A stretch of 64,000 nucleotides of DNA from positions 558,001 through 622,000 of the forward strand of contig NZ_LRUE01000015.1 of NCBI RefSeq assembly GCF_001550135.1. The letters are read 5' to 3'. Source of the stretch: Pseudoalteromonas shioyasakiensis (GTDB lineage Bacteria; Pseudomonadota; Gammaproteobacteria; Enterobacterales; Alteromonadaceae). The notes under the pieces were generated by a model that was not told where the DNA came from, searched no databases, and saw only the letters and a program-made list of their open reading frames with translations. The translations under genes were made by a program, and so were the position numbers. How positions within the stretch are numbered: the first letter of the stretch is position 1; every line of letters starts with the position of its first letter. Below are positions 1-10,021 of this stretch, in pieces.

Positions 1-3000
1 AAATTTTTAAGGGTCGATGCGCAACTGGGCTTATTTGTTGGCACTGTAGAGGGCATGTTTGATATACCTTTTAACGCTAACCGTTTATTGGCATTTGATA
101 AGGTAAGGCTGTTAATCCCTAACTTAAATATTTGGGACTATTCTGTTAGCTCATTCGGTGAATATGTTGTCACAGAAAAAGGATTGTTCGAATTTAATCG
201 CCAAACAATGTCGGTTGAGTTCATCTTAAACTTTGAACAAAGTAAGTTTTTGATGTCTGACAATTCAATTCAAGATGTCATGATTGATAAAACAGGGCTG
301 CTGTGGCTTGCCTCTCGCTCACAAGGTGTTTTTACTTGGTCAACACTCGCAAGACGTTTTAAACATATTGAATTAAAAAATAACCAAGCTCGCTTCAACA
401 ATAATGTCTGGTCGGTATTACAAGATCAAAACAATACCGTTTGGATAGGTACAGATAATGGCCTAATGAAGTACAACCAAGTTACTAAAGATATTACACC
501 CTACTTAGTTAGTAACGATGAAAAAGCCTTTCATGGTGAGCATGGTATTTATGGTATTACCGAGGCTAACATTGATGACAACAACCGTTATCTGTGGCTA
601 ATGAAATACATAGGACTTGCCTTGTTTGATAAACAGACCGGCGAACTAGTGCCTATAAAAGGCAATGCTGAGACCATGCACCTCATAAATTACGGCCCAA
701 ACTGGGGCTTTCGTGCTATGGGTAATGATCAATTTGCATTTTTAGATGAGCAAAATTTTTATAAGTACAATGGTAAAACAGGCGAACTTACCACTATTAA
801 AGGATTAAAAGAACAAGTTGACCTAGTTAATGCCCATGCTTTTTTAAAGCCACTGCCTGATCATCCTGATGAATATGTACTGAGTATGTCTGGAAAATTG
901 TACCGCTACAATGAGCAGACTCAAAAGTTAACACTGATATACCAAACAGATAACTATAACCCTTTAGCGTTCACAACAATTGATGACTGGGTGATGGATT
1001 ATAACAATACGCTTTGGCTTGGCTCGGCTGACGAAGGACTTATTGGCATAGATGCTAAAACTTACGAAGTTAAACACCGTATTAATATACAGTCGGGCTT
1101 AAAAGCTAAATCTGTTTTTGCATTGCAAATAGATCGTTTTGGTTTTTTATGGTTAGGGACTCAAAATGGCCTTTACCGCCTTGACTTAAGCTCCTTAGAA
1201 CTTGACCGTTACTTTATTCGCGATGGTTTAGCCGTTAATGAATTTAACATTGATGCCGACACCACCTTACATAACGGACAACTTGCATTTGGTAGTACCC
1301 GAGGCGTACTTTTACTTTCACCAGAAGACTTTTTATCGTCGCCTGTAGAGGCTGGTAATATAAATACCGAAATAACCAATGTAACTTTGCTTTCGCGAGA
1401 GCTTAACTACCATCCATATAAATATGTGAATACGCCTCTGCAGATCACCTATGATGATATGGGCTTAGCAGTCACCTTTTCTAATTTTGATACCATCAAT
1501 AAAGATAAAACATCGTACCGAGTGACCCTTGATGGGCCAACCTCACTGCAATACGACAAGCTAACAACCAATGAGGTCTTTTTCACTAAGTTACCGCCTG
1601 GTGATTATGTGTTATCAGTGTCGTCGTCAACCGAGTTAAGCGATGCAATATCAGCGTCTAGACAACTAAGATTCAATGTTGCACATGCACCTTGGTCATC
1701 CCCTTCTGCAAAAGCAAGTTATGTCATTATTGTTTTAGCTGTTTTGTTTTTCCTATTTTGGCAATACCGTGCTCGTCAGCAAATGATCGGCCGTGCGCAT
1801 GCAGAAGCTGTAAAATCACAACAACAAACCGAACTCGCTTTAAGTAGTACTAAAAGTGGTGTTTGGGAGATTAACCTAGCAGAACAATTTTTAAGAACGA
1901 CTCGCTTTTCTGCTGAGCTGGGCTATGCCGAATATAAAGATGGTATAAACCTCAACAAGTTTGTGGGCTTAGTGCACCCGCACGATCGCAATAATGTAAC
2001 TAGCCAGTGGCAACTATTTTGTAAGCAAACAAATAACCAACAATGGAATACCACTTACCGTTTAAAACATAAAAATGGTAGCTGGCTTTGGTATGAAGAC
2101 ATTGGTCGTATTGTTGCAACCGATGAAAACAACCGCCCATTAAAAATAACCGGTATTTATACCAATATTACTGAGCAACGCGCTAATGCCCAGCAAGCCA
2201 GTGTGCTCGGCGAAGCATTTGGGCAAATAAACGACTGGTTGCTAATTTTAGACAATCAACTCAAACCATTTTCTGCTAATGCCAGTTTTGGTGAAGCATT
2301 CGCCACGCCAAACAATGTTGCAGAGCTTACTAGTCGCGACTTTATTGCAGCCATAGGCCGTGCAAAATACCTTGAATATATAGACGTATTAAAAACACTT
2401 AAGCCAAAGCAAAACTGGAAAACAGAAGCTGTTATTCGCACGCTAAAAAGCCCTGCACACCCGGTTCATATTAGTGTCACGGCTGTAGCCAAGGAAAACC
2501 AATCAATTAGTCATTATGTAATTGTAATTTCAGACTTAACAGAGCAAAAACGCGCTGAAGACGATTTGCGCTATTTAGCAAATTATGACCCGTTAACGGG
2601 CTTGCCTAACCGCTCCCTAATGCATACAAAAATTAGTAACTGTATAAATAACGCAAAAAAATACAATAAACTAGCTGCATTATTGTTTATTGATTTAGAT
2701 AAATTTAAGCCTGTAAATGATTCATTCGGTCATGCTGTCGGCGACCAATTACTTTGCGATATCACGCAAAGAGTAAGCCTAATGTTACCTGATAACGCCG
2801 TAATAGGCCGTCAAAGTGGCGATGAGTTTTTGGTACTTGTTAAAGATTTACACTCCCCGCAAACACTCAGTGAGCTCGTTAAAAAGCTCACAGAAGAACT
2901 GGCAAGCAAAGTTATAATTGACGACTTTTCAATCAATATTTCTGCGAGTGTTGGTGTCGCTCTTTACCCATTTGATGCGAAAACAGCAGATGATTTAATT

Positions 3001-3879
3001 AAAAATTCAGATATAGCCATGATGCACGCCAAGCAATCTGGCCGTAACAATTTTAAATATTTCACTGAGCAGATGAATAACCAGCTAACCAAAAAGCTGT
3101 TACTTGAAAATGCCTTGAAAGATGCGTTTAAAGACGATGAGTTATTTAATAACTATCAGCCTATTGTTAATGCTAAAACTAAAAAAATAAACGGCGTTGA
3201 GCTTTTAATGCGCTGGAAGAACGAGCAAGGTTTTGTATCACCTGCTGAGTTTATCCCTATTGCCGAAGAAATTGGTTTAATCGATGCGCTGACTGAGCAA
3301 GCCCTTGATAGATCGCTAACAGAGCTGCTACCTATGCTGCGTGCTAACCCTCAGTTTTATTTATCATTAAACCTGTCACCGACGCATATTTTAAAATCGA
3401 ACTTAACTGAACGTTTATTACTTATTTTGAATAATCACATGGTTAAGCCGGTTCAACTACGTCTTGAAATTACAGAAAATACGCTTTTAGAAGATAAAGA
3501 GAAAGCCTCTAAGCAGCTGCAAAAACTTAAAAATGCCGGCTTCAAACTATTACTTGATGACTTTGGCACAGGTTACTCGTCACTAACTTACCTAAGTCAA
3601 TTCCCGATTGATGTGATCAAAATAGACCAAAGCTTCGTGCGTAATATCGGCCAAGATAAAAGTAATGAATCGATTATTAAAACCATCCATGCGCTGTCAT
3701 CGAACTTAGGCTTATATTGTATTGCTGAAGGGGTTGAGACAGGAGAGCAAATCAGCTTCTTAACAGAGATGGGCTGCGAAGATTTACAAGGTTACTACTT
3801 CGCGAAACCCATGCTGGCCGATGACCTCATTGCAGAAAGTACGATTCAGGCAATCATTGATCGACTAAACGCGCTTTAA
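1..3879 (+). CDS. Propeller-PAS-GGDEF-EAL sensory c-di-GMP protein (5' partial)
   Basis: The reading frame is open from base 1, so the real start lies upstream; the ATG at 55 is internal and the residues before it (GLFVGTVEG) already look like a propeller blade. In order it shows two-component-regulator-type beta-propeller repeats with a Y_Y_Y-like beta domain (to about nt 1690), one membrane helix (about nt 1710-1770), a PAS_3-like domain (about 1830-2180), a weaker PAS (about 2200-2550), GGDEF (about 2560-3050) and EAL (about 3090-3840). The propeller should be periplasmic and the enzyme domains cytoplasmic. The GGDEF signature reads SGDEF (2815-2829) and the EAL signature reads ELL (3199-3207). 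The remaining EAL metal and catalytic motifs are visible (ITEN, DDFGTGYSS, VIKID, AEGVET). Phosphodiesterase activity is therefore plausible; cyclase activity is uncertain. The ligand is unknown. Its 3' end overlaps the convergent kinase gene by 26 bp. Confidence 0.9.
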   Translation, partial: KFLRVDAQLGLFVGTVEGMFDIPFNANRLLAFDKVRLLIPNLNIWDYSVSSFGEYVVTEKGLFEFNRQTMSVEFILNFEQSKFLMSDNSIQDVMIDKTGLLWLASRSQGVFTWSTLARRFKHIELKNNQARFNNNVWSVLQDQNNTVWIGTDNGLMKYNQVTKDITPYLVSNDEKAFHGEHGIYGITEANIDDNNRYLWLMKYIGLALFDKQTGELVPIKGNAETMHLINYGPNWGFRAMGNDQFAFLDEQNFYKYNGKTGELTTIKGLKEQVDLVNAHAFLKPLPDHPDEYVLSMSGKLYRYNEQTQKLTLIYQTDNYNPLAFTTIDDWVMDYNNTLWLGSADEGLIGIDAKTYEVKHRINIQSGLKAKSVFALQIDRFGFLWLGTQNGLYRLDLSSLELDRYFIRDGLAVNEFNIDADTTLHNGQLAFGSTRGVLLLSPEDFLSSPVEAGNINTEITNVTLLSRELNYHPYKYVNTPLQITYDDMGLAVTFSNFDTINKDKTSYRVTLDGPTSLQYDKLTTNEVFFTKLPPGDYVLSVSSSTELSDAISASRQLRFNVAHAPWSSPSAKASYVIIVLAVLFFLFWQYRARQQMIGRAHAEAVKSQQQTELALSSTKSGVWEINLAEQFLRTTRFSAELGYAEYKDGINLNKFVGLVHPHDRNNVTSQWQLFCKQTNNQQWNTTYRLKHKNGSWLWYEDIGRIVATDENNRPLKITGIYTNITEQRANAQQASVLGEAFGQINDWLLILDNQLKPFSANASFGEAFATPNNVAELTSRDFIAAIGRAKYLEYIDVLKTLKPKQNWKTEAVIRTLKSPAHPVHISVTAVAKENQSISHYVIVISDLTEQKRAEDDLRYLANYDPLTGLPNRSLMHTKISNCINNAKKYNKLAALLFIDLDKFKPVNDSFGHAVGDQLLCDITQRVSLMLPDNAVIGRQSGDEFLVLVKDLHSPQTLSELVKKLTEELASKVIIDDFSINISASVGVALYPFDAKTADDLIKNSDIAMMHAKQSGRNNFKYFTEQMNNQLTKKLLLENALKDAFKDDELFNNYQPIVNAKTKKINGVELLMRWKNEQGFVSPAEFIPIAEEIGLIDALTEQALDRSLTELLPMLRANPQFYLSLNLSPTHILKSNLTERLLLILNNHMVKPVQLRLEITENTLLEDKEKASKQLQKLKNAGFKLLLDDFGTGYSSLTYLSQFPIDVIKIDQSFVRNIGQDKSNESIIKTIHALSSNLGLYCIAEGVETGEQISFLTEMGCEDLQGYYFAKPMLADDLIAESTIQAIIDRLNAL

Positions 3880-6640
3880 ACCATTTATTTAAGCAGCGAT
3901 AAAGCTCATCTTTATTTATGGGCTTTGAGATAAAGTCATCCATACCCGCTACAAGGCAACGTTTTTGGTCCTCTTCAAAGGCGTTCGCCGTAATAGCAAT
4001 AATGATAGCTTCGCCATACAGCGCAGGATTCTGTTTTATTTCTTGTGTACATTGATAGCCATCCATGTGAGGCATTTGGCAGTCCATCAAAATAATATCT
4101 GCCGCAAAGCTTTTAAGCTGCTCAAGCGCCTGTAAGCCATCGTTTGCCATTTTGATAGAACACTGGGTGTCTTGCATCATTTTTTGCAGCACGATTTGAT
4201 TGACAGGGTTATCTTCAACAATTAATACATTTATGCCACTAAGTGTTGGCTTGTCTGTACTTTGTTCTGCCGTTGCTTCTGCGTCGCTCACAGTGACTGG
4301 GATGGCAACAGTAAACTCACTGCCCTCACCTTCTTGACTCACCAAAGAAAGCTCTCCATCCATCAACTCTATAATACGTTTACTAATGGTTAGCCCAAGC
4401 CCAGTACCACCATATTTACGGGTGGTCGATATATCGGCTTGAGTGAACTCTGTAAACAGTTTGGCCTGTTGATTGGCTGAAATACCAATGCCTGTATCAC
4501 GAATTGATATTTCAAGAGCGCCATCGACCATTTGGCATTGCATGTTTATTTCACCTGACTCAGTAAATTTACCCGCATTGCTCAAAATGTTATTGATTAC
4601 TTGGCTAAATCTTAGCGGATCTAAACGGATATACTCAGGTATATCGTTTGCTATGCTTAAGTTAAATTCGACACCTGTTTTCACGCTGGTATTACTAAAT
4701 ACTTTTGCTAACTGTTGCAATAAAGCCTTAATCTCAACGGCGCGGTTTTCTAATTTAAGTGCACCCGCTTCAATTTTAGAAAAATCTAAAATATCATTTA
4801 AGATCAATAGCAAATTATTAGCGCTTTGATGGATCATCGCCAGCTCATCACGTTCAGTTTCGGGCAGTTTAGGGTTTTCTAATAGCAGTTGAGTCATGCC
4901 TAAAATACCATTGAGCGGGGTGCGGATTTCATGGCTCATGTTCGCTAAAAATTGCGACTTAGTACGGTTAGCTTGGTTCGCTAAGCGCACAGCTTCGACT
5001 AGCTCATTAGTTTTATCATTAACTTGTTGCTCGAGCTGGGCATTAAAATCGGTCAATTTGTTATTCAACACTTCGTTTTCGTGATTCGCTTGATGTAAGC
5101 GATTAAAATTAAGCGCCAGCTTATTTGCTAAACTCGAAAACTGCGACTGCAAACGACTCACTTCTAGCCAAGTTTGTGGTAAGTCGGTATCTGTGATTGC
5201 CCGCTCAGGTTCAAATTTGTCTATTTGTTCAGCTAACTTTTCGATAGGAGCAATTAACCAGCGGCTTAACTGCGTTATGAACACACTGGTTAATAAAATA
5301 ATGAACAATATCATCACCAAAGACTGACCCCATGCACTCACCGCAACATTGTTGGCATGTTTGCGATTGAGCATGGTCATTACAATCCAGTTATGCTCTG
5401 TTGAGCGAGCTTCTCTGGCGTAAAACTGCTGCTCGTTCTCAGCATCAAACATTTTAAAGCGTGCTTCGTCTGCAAATGAATCTATTTCTTCATCTGTTAA
5501 TTGTTGTAACTCTTTAAAGTCATCTAATGTGCTAAATACCACTTTGTTGCTGGCATCTAAAATCAACAACTCGCCTTGGTGACTAAATAGACTGGGCCTA
5601 AGGCCTGCAAAATAATCAAACATCAGTGAGCCTTCAACGACGCCGGTAAAGGTATTTTCAATATAAATCGGTGCTGATACCGCAACTATAGGTAAAGAGC
5701 CAAAACCGCGGCCCTTAAATATTGTTGAGATATAACCAAGCTCATTATTAGGCGCATTGATAAAGTAATCTCTATCTGCCACATTGGCGCGAATGTTTGA
5801 CTGCTGCAAACTAATCGCTAACGATTGTGGATAAAAGTGAGTGACATCAGCAAGGGCATCAACAATGATTTGTGTTCTAAAATCAGGGTATAGATTTGCC
5901 ATATTTTCAAGGGCAATTTGACGAGGAACTCCATTGGCTATACTTCTGGCAGTAAGTACCACCCCTTTTTTATGGTGATCGAGGTGACCATCAATTGTGC
6001 GTGCGATTTCTTTGGCTTTTTCTTTTAACTGTGCATTTATCTCATACTCAATGCGCGCATAATGGTTATTGGTTAGTACTACTGAGGTTAATATAACTAC
6101 CAGCACAACCAGCAAAGTAACAACATAATTAAGTATTTTATAGAGTGACGAATAATGTTTATGCCACGAATAGCGGCTAAAGAAGAAGCTTAGTAAATCA
6201 ATAACAGATAAGTAAATTGCCGCATTTAAGCAGTATTTAGCAAGTGCGATGGCAATGGTTAAAATTGGAAGACCTAAAAAGAAATGGCCAAAACTCCAAA
6301 GTAGGGGTAAACCAATTACAAACCAAAACAGCATGCCTCGTAAAAAAACTGGCCGCGCTTTTGACAAACAGAATACCTGCAAGCAGATCAATTCTAAGGC
6401 AAATACAATGGACGGCCAAGCATGCCCCCAGCGGTAAAAAATAAACCCTGTACTTAAAATAAAGGTGATTATTGCGAACCGCCAACCGAATAGCAGCAAG
6501 CTTAAGATCACAAAAAACTGACCAAGAAGAAATTCTGAGCTATCTAAAAACCAAATTGGTAATAAATTAACAACTCCCGCAACACAACCAAGCAGTACTG
6601 CGGCTAAAAAGTTGAAATATGAAGGCTTATTTTGAAGCAA
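3854..6640 (-). CDS. Hybrid sensor histidine kinase with response-regulator receiver domain
   Basis: A 928-residue membrane sensor kinase. Residues 1-155 form a multi-helix MASE-like membrane block, followed by a helix near 170-190, a Cache-like periplasmic region (about 195-430), a second helix (about 438-456), a HAMP-like linker and a coiled coil (about 510-560). The HisKA box SHEIRTPLNG puts the phosphorylated His at 570. The ATPase part has DTGIGIS and GGTGLGLTIS. A receiver domain closes the protein, with phospho-acceptor Asp853 in LMDCQMPHMDG and the conserved SKPI lysine. No Hpt domain or partner response regulator lies beside it, so phosphotransfer onward needs a protein encoded elsewhere. 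The signal is unknown. The gene converges on the upstream c-di-GMP gene with overlapping 3' ends. Confidence 0.92.
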   Translation of the reverse strand: MLQNKPSYFNFLAAVLLGCVAGVVNLLPIWFLDSSEFLLGQFFVILSLLLFGWRFAIITFILSTGFIFYRWGHAWPSIVFALELICLQVFCLSKARPVFLRGMLFWFVIGLPLLWSFGHFFLGLPILTIAIALAKYCLNAAIYLSVIDLLSFFFSRYSWHKHYSSLYKILNYVVTLLVVLVVILTSVVLTNNHYARIEYEINAQLKEKAKEIARTIDGHLDHHKKGVVLTARSIANGVPRQIALENMANLYPDFRTQIIVDALADVTHFYPQSLAISLQQSNIRANVADRDYFINAPNNELGYISTIFKGRGFGSLPIVAVSAPIYIENTFTGVVEGSLMFDYFAGLRPSLFSHQGELLILDASNKVVFSTLDDFKELQQLTDEEIDSFADEARFKMFDAENEQQFYAREARSTEHNWIVMTMLNRKHANNVAVSAWGQSLVMILFIILLTSVFITQLSRWLIAPIEKLAEQIDKFEPERAITDTDLPQTWLEVSRLQSQFSSLANKLALNFNRLHQANHENEVLNNKLTDFNAQLEQQVNDKTNELVEAVRLANQANRTKSQFLANMSHEIRTPLNGILGMTQLLLENPKLPETERDELAMIHQSANNLLLILNDILDFSKIEAGALKLENRAVEIKALLQQLAKVFSNTSVKTGVEFNLSIANDIPEYIRLDPLRFSQVINNILSNAGKFTESGEINMQCQMVDGALEISIRDTGIGISANQQAKLFTEFTQADISTTRKYGGTGLGLTISKRIIELMDGELSLVSQEGEGSEFTVAIPVTVSDAEATAEQSTDKPTLSGINVLIVEDNPVNQIVLQKMMQDTQCSIKMANDGLQALEQLKSFAADIILMDCQMPHMDGYQCTQEIKQNPALYGEAIIIAITANAFEEDQKRCLVAGMDDFISKPINKDELYRCLNKWFKARLVDQ

Positions 6641-6703
6641 AAAAGGTATCCTAACTTCATAGTGATACCTTTAAATTAAAAGAAAATTAAACTTTTTGCC
6701 ACT

Positions 6704-7597
6704 TTAATTAACATGGTGGCATTCATGACTTTCTATTTGCAGCACACTTTTTCCAATTTTAAAGCGCGATTGCAATAGTTTTTCGACCTTTAAGCGACAT
6801 GCTTCGTCATGCTTTTCAACGGTACAATGCTGTTTTAAAACAACGTGCGCGCCAACAATAATGTCTTTGTCTTGGCGCATTACCGTGACATTATGAACAT
6901 TTTGTACATGTTCAACCGAAGCGATACTTTGTTCAATATCAGCTACATTCGGCAGCTTACTTCTATTTTCAAGTAAGCCTTGAATACAACGAATGATCAC
7001 TTTAACCCCAGTAAACAAGACAAAGGTAGCAATCAACATACTCGAAATAATATCAATTTCGGCCCAGCCAGTTAGGTGGATTAAAATACCAGCGAAGAAG
7101 GTTGAAACCGTTGAAATTAAATCAAAAAACGAGTGTAAAAACACCGCATACACATTAATGCTTGCTTTGCGCCCTTTGTATAGCACCCATGCTGCAGCAC
7201 CATGAAATAAAAAGCCTATCGCCGAAATCACCGACATCAGATAGCTATTAATTTGTAAATCATGACCATCGCTATGATGAAGGTAGCGCTCACCCCCTTC
7301 ATAAAGAATAATTAAGCTAATGCTTAAATATAAGATGCCATTGATCAAGCCACCCGTAAGCTCTGCGCGCTGATAGCCATCATTAAAGTTTTTTGCAAAA
7401 TATATCGCCATGCTTGAGGCAATAAGTGCAATAAATAAAGAACTGTTATGAACAAACAAATGCCCAGCATCAGCAAGTACAGCAAGCGAATTCGAATAAT
7501 AGGCGCCAATAACCTGTATCACCATAAACGAGCACGTTATGGCTAAGGCAATCAACAAGCGGCGTCTAGATGCTTGGTGTGTTGTAATATCTGTCAT
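6704..7597 (-). CDS. Cation diffusion facilitator (CDF) metal efflux transporter, variant metal site
   Basis: A 297-residue inner-membrane protein with the six-helix CDF core and a cytoplasmic C-terminal domain ending in a His/Cys-rich tail (ESHECHHVN). CDF proteins exchange cytoplasmic Zn2+ or a similar divalent metal for protons. The TM5 half of the transport site is normal (HSFFD, HxxxD). The TM2 half is not: the usual HxxxD is HLFVH here, His46 and His50, so the aspartate is replaced by histidine. Size and layout match ZitB/CzcD-like members. It stands alone, between the kinase gene and a chemoreceptor gene on the same strand. Metal specificity cannot be read from the sequence, and the HxxxH site makes simple transfer from ZitB risky. 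Confidence 0.9.
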   Translation of the reverse strand: MTDITTHQASRRRLLIALAITCSFMVIQVIGAYYSNSLAVLADAGHLFVHNSSLFIALIASSMAIYFAKNFNDGYQRAELTGGLINGILYLSISLIILYEGGERYLHHSDGHDLQINSYLMSVISAIGFLFHGAAAWVLYKGRKASINVYAVFLHSFFDLISTVSTFFAGILIHLTGWAEIDIISSMLIATFVLFTGVKVIIRCIQGLLENRSKLPNVADIEQSIASVEHVQNVHNVTVMRQDKDIIVGAHVVLKQHCTVEKHDEACRLKVEKLLQSRFKIGKSVLQIESHECHHVN

Positions 7598-7795
7598 GAA
7601 GAAGTGAAATACCTATCAGCTGGAAATGCGGTAATGATATAAAGTCTCAATTGTAATACGCAGCGCACTTAAACGCACTAAAAACTTAGTTAATAGTCCC
7701 TTTTTGAAAGTTTTTTGCACGATGTGTTGCTAATAAGAAAGGAATTAGCAGCGAATAAGTAAACTGAATCACTCACTTGTAAGCTAAAAAATAGT

Positions 7796-7827
7796 AAGGC
7801 GTTAACAACACGTGTTGTTAACGCCTT
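7796..7827 (-). terminator. Perfect palindromic terminator after the Cache chemoreceptor gene
   Basis: The 32-bp stretch is an uninterrupted inverted repeat (half-site AAGGCGTTAACAACAC). It starts about 30 bp past the stop codon of the minus-strand chemoreceptor gene, and on that strand is followed by an A/T-rich tract with a run of six T. No plus-strand gene reads into it. Confidence 0.75.
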
Positions 7828-7857
7828 TTACTCGAAGCAGATTTAAAAAGCAGGCTA

Positions 7858-9792
7858 TTAAACTTTAAACTGACTGACTAAATCTTTAAGGTGCTGAGCA
7901 CGCGATAATAAGCTTTGCGTACCACGCTGTTGTTGCTCAGCGTTATCATGTATTTGCATTGCACTGTCTGAAATATCATGAGCCGACTGATTGATATGCT
8001 CAACCACCGTGCCCTGCTCTTCTGTGGCTGCTGCAACTTGGTGATTGCCTTGGCTTATAATCTCAAACTTCTGCTGAATAGACTGAAGTGCAGACACTGC
8101 AATATGCGTAAGTTCTGTGACCTTTTGACTACTTTGCGTACCTTCGGCAATCGCTTCTTGTGATTGCAATGATGAGCTTTGTAAGCGCGAAATCTGTTCC
8201 CTAATTTCAGAAGTCGATGTTTGCGTACGCTGTGCAAGTGAGCGTACTTCATCAGCAACCACCGCAAAGCCACGGCCTTGCTCACCCGCCCTTGCTGCTT
8301 CAATTGCCGCATTGAGTGCCAATAAGTTAGTTTGCTCTGAAATTGCATTGATCACTTCAACAACCGAGTTGATCTCAGCTGCTTGATTAGCAAACTCACC
8401 GATACTTTTATCAACCGTGATCAAAATATCATTCAATTCATTCATGGTTTGTGCTGTGGCAGCCATACTTTGATTGGTTTGCACGGTTTCTCGTACCGCT
8501 TCTTCCGTGTCACTTGCTGTACGATGAGCAATATCAGACACCTCGTTAATAGTTTGCCCCATTTCTGTAATAGCTGTGGCAACTTGATCGGTTTGCGCGC
8601 GCTGATCTTCGGTAGCAACAAAGGTTTTATTGGCAAAGCTCGCAAGATCGTCGATCCCTTCTCGCATCGCTTGCTCTGTGACACTGATTTCATCCACCAG
8701 CTCGGCTACTTTACCAATAATGGCATTAAAGCCCTTAGCAAGATGTCCCAGCTCATTATCAACACTGTCATCTAAACGTTTTGTTAAATCACCGCCGTGA
8801 CCTGCCATGCCCAGTAGTTCATCACCAACACTGCGTATTTTCTTACTTAGCCAATTAGCAAAATAAAGTGTAAGCACCAAAAAGATACCCGCAAGCACGA
8901 CACTTACGATAATCGACATCCAAACGACTGTATTAATCGCGCTTGATATCTCTTGCTTAGGCTGAACCGCTACAAGAGTAAGGCCTGTTCCTTCAATTGG
9001 CATAACCCCAGCATAAACATCTTCATCTGCGAGCTCGACTTGCGATAGAGTAAAGCCAATATGTTTGCTGCTCAAAAAGCTTTGTAATGCGCTTAATGAA
9101 GCGACGCTTGTGACTTGTTTACCAATATAAGCATCGTTTGCGTGTGCAATAATTCGCTTGCTGTCATCAATTAAGAATAAATACCCTTGCTCACCAATTT
9201 TACGCGACGTAACAATGCTAGAAATATCTGAAATATCATAACCAAGCCCTGCCACACCGAGGCGTTGCCCTGCAATTTCAACCAAGGTGTTAACGTATAA
9301 AGTGAGGTGTCCACCCTGCTCACTCACATCTAAGGCGAGCGCTTGGCGTTTATCTGAGCTAATAAAGTCAAAAAACCAACTGTCTCTTGACTCACTTTGT
9401 GAGATTGATTTGAAAAAGCCGTCTTGTGTGTAATAACTCATTGAGTTTTTGCTTACCCAAAACACCGATGACGCACCGCTTTTTCTTTGTAAGTCAGCAA
9501 AGTACGCCATAACACGTTGATGAATTGGCGAGCTTTTCTCACCTTCGTTCATCCACGTATGCAGAATTTGGTTTTCAGCTAAAGACTGTGACACAGAGAT
9601 CGGGTAACGCATTTGAGCGTCAATTTCGGCAGCCACTTTACCCACAGCGTCAGGCAATAATTGCTTTTCGGTTTGTTGGTAATAAAGCCGAGAAAATTGG
9701 CTGGTATTGATTAAGGCGCTAACCACAGTGACAACAAACAATGCAATTAACACAAAACTAATAAAAATAGTGCGCAGCGATAGATTTCGCAT
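7858..9792 (-). CDS. Methyl-accepting chemotaxis protein with periplasmic Cache domain
   Basis: A 644-residue chemoreceptor. It has an N-terminal membrane helix (about 8-28), a large periplasmic dCache-like ligand domain (about 35-285), a second helix (about 288-312), a HAMP domain and the long cytoplasmic methylation and signalling coiled coil. The conserved hairpin tip is present ([19 protein letters not shown]). The last residues (VSQFKV) resemble the common end of such receptors and do not form a CheR-tethering pentapeptide. Ligands of dCache receptors are usually amino acids, organic acids or amines, but nothing here fixes the ligand. The gene is monocistronic, closed by the palindromic terminator downstream. 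It is one of three chemoreceptor genes in the window. Confidence 0.94.
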   Translation of the reverse strand: MRNLSLRTIFISFVLIALFVVTVVSALINTSQFSRLYYQQTEKQLLPDAVGKVAAEIDAQMRYPISVSQSLAENQILHTWMNEGEKSSPIHQRVMAYFADLQRKSGASSVFWVSKNSMSYYTQDGFFKSISQSESRDSWFFDFISSDKRQALALDVSEQGGHLTLYVNTLVEIAGQRLGVAGLGYDISDISSIVTSRKIGEQGYLFLIDDSKRIIAHANDAYIGKQVTSVASLSALQSFLSSKHIGFTLSQVELADEDVYAGVMPIEGTGLTLVAVQPKQEISSAINTVVWMSIIVSVVLAGIFLVLTLYFANWLSKKIRSVGDELLGMAGHGGDLTKRLDDSVDNELGHLAKGFNAIIGKVAELVDEISVTEQAMREGIDDLASFANKTFVATEDQRAQTDQVATAITEMGQTINEVSDIAHRTASDTEEAVRETVQTNQSMAATAQTMNELNDILITVDKSIGEFANQAAEINSVVEVINAISEQTNLLALNAAIEAARAGEQGRGFAVVADEVRSLAQRTQTSTSEIREQISRLQSSSLQSQEAIAEGTQSSQKVTELTHIAVSALQSIQQKFEIISQGNHQVAAATEEQGTVVEHINQSAHDISDSAMQIHDNAEQQQRGTQSLLSRAQHLKDLVSQFKV

Positions 9793-9940
9793 TCAGCAAG
9801 CCTCATACTTAATGGTGGAGTTTTGGTTTTAGATCATCCTTGCGTCCTATCAATAATTTTAGGTAACAAGTCTGTGTTAAGCAATTGCTATTTAAGCTTT
9901 TACTGTTGTTTTTGTATGAATAATTATCAAACTCAAACAG

Positions 9941-9951
9941 AATAGGAACAA
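9941..9951 (+). repeat. Copy 1 of intergenic 11-mer AATAGGAACAA
   Basis: The same 11 bases occur at 16714-16724 and 18993-19003, always between genes and on the plus strand. Function unknown. Confidence 0.4.
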
Positions 9952-10021
9952 ACGCCAACTTGTACCTTTTTTCTAGTTAAAACAATAGATACAAACAGCT
10001 CACTGAAAAAAGCCGTGCTTA

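Noticed and set aside
4473..4829. Open frame opposite the histidine kinase gene, and similar frames opposite or within the chemoreceptor, ahpF and GH2 genes
   Set aside because: They lie entirely within strong genes on another frame or strand and show no SD or family features.
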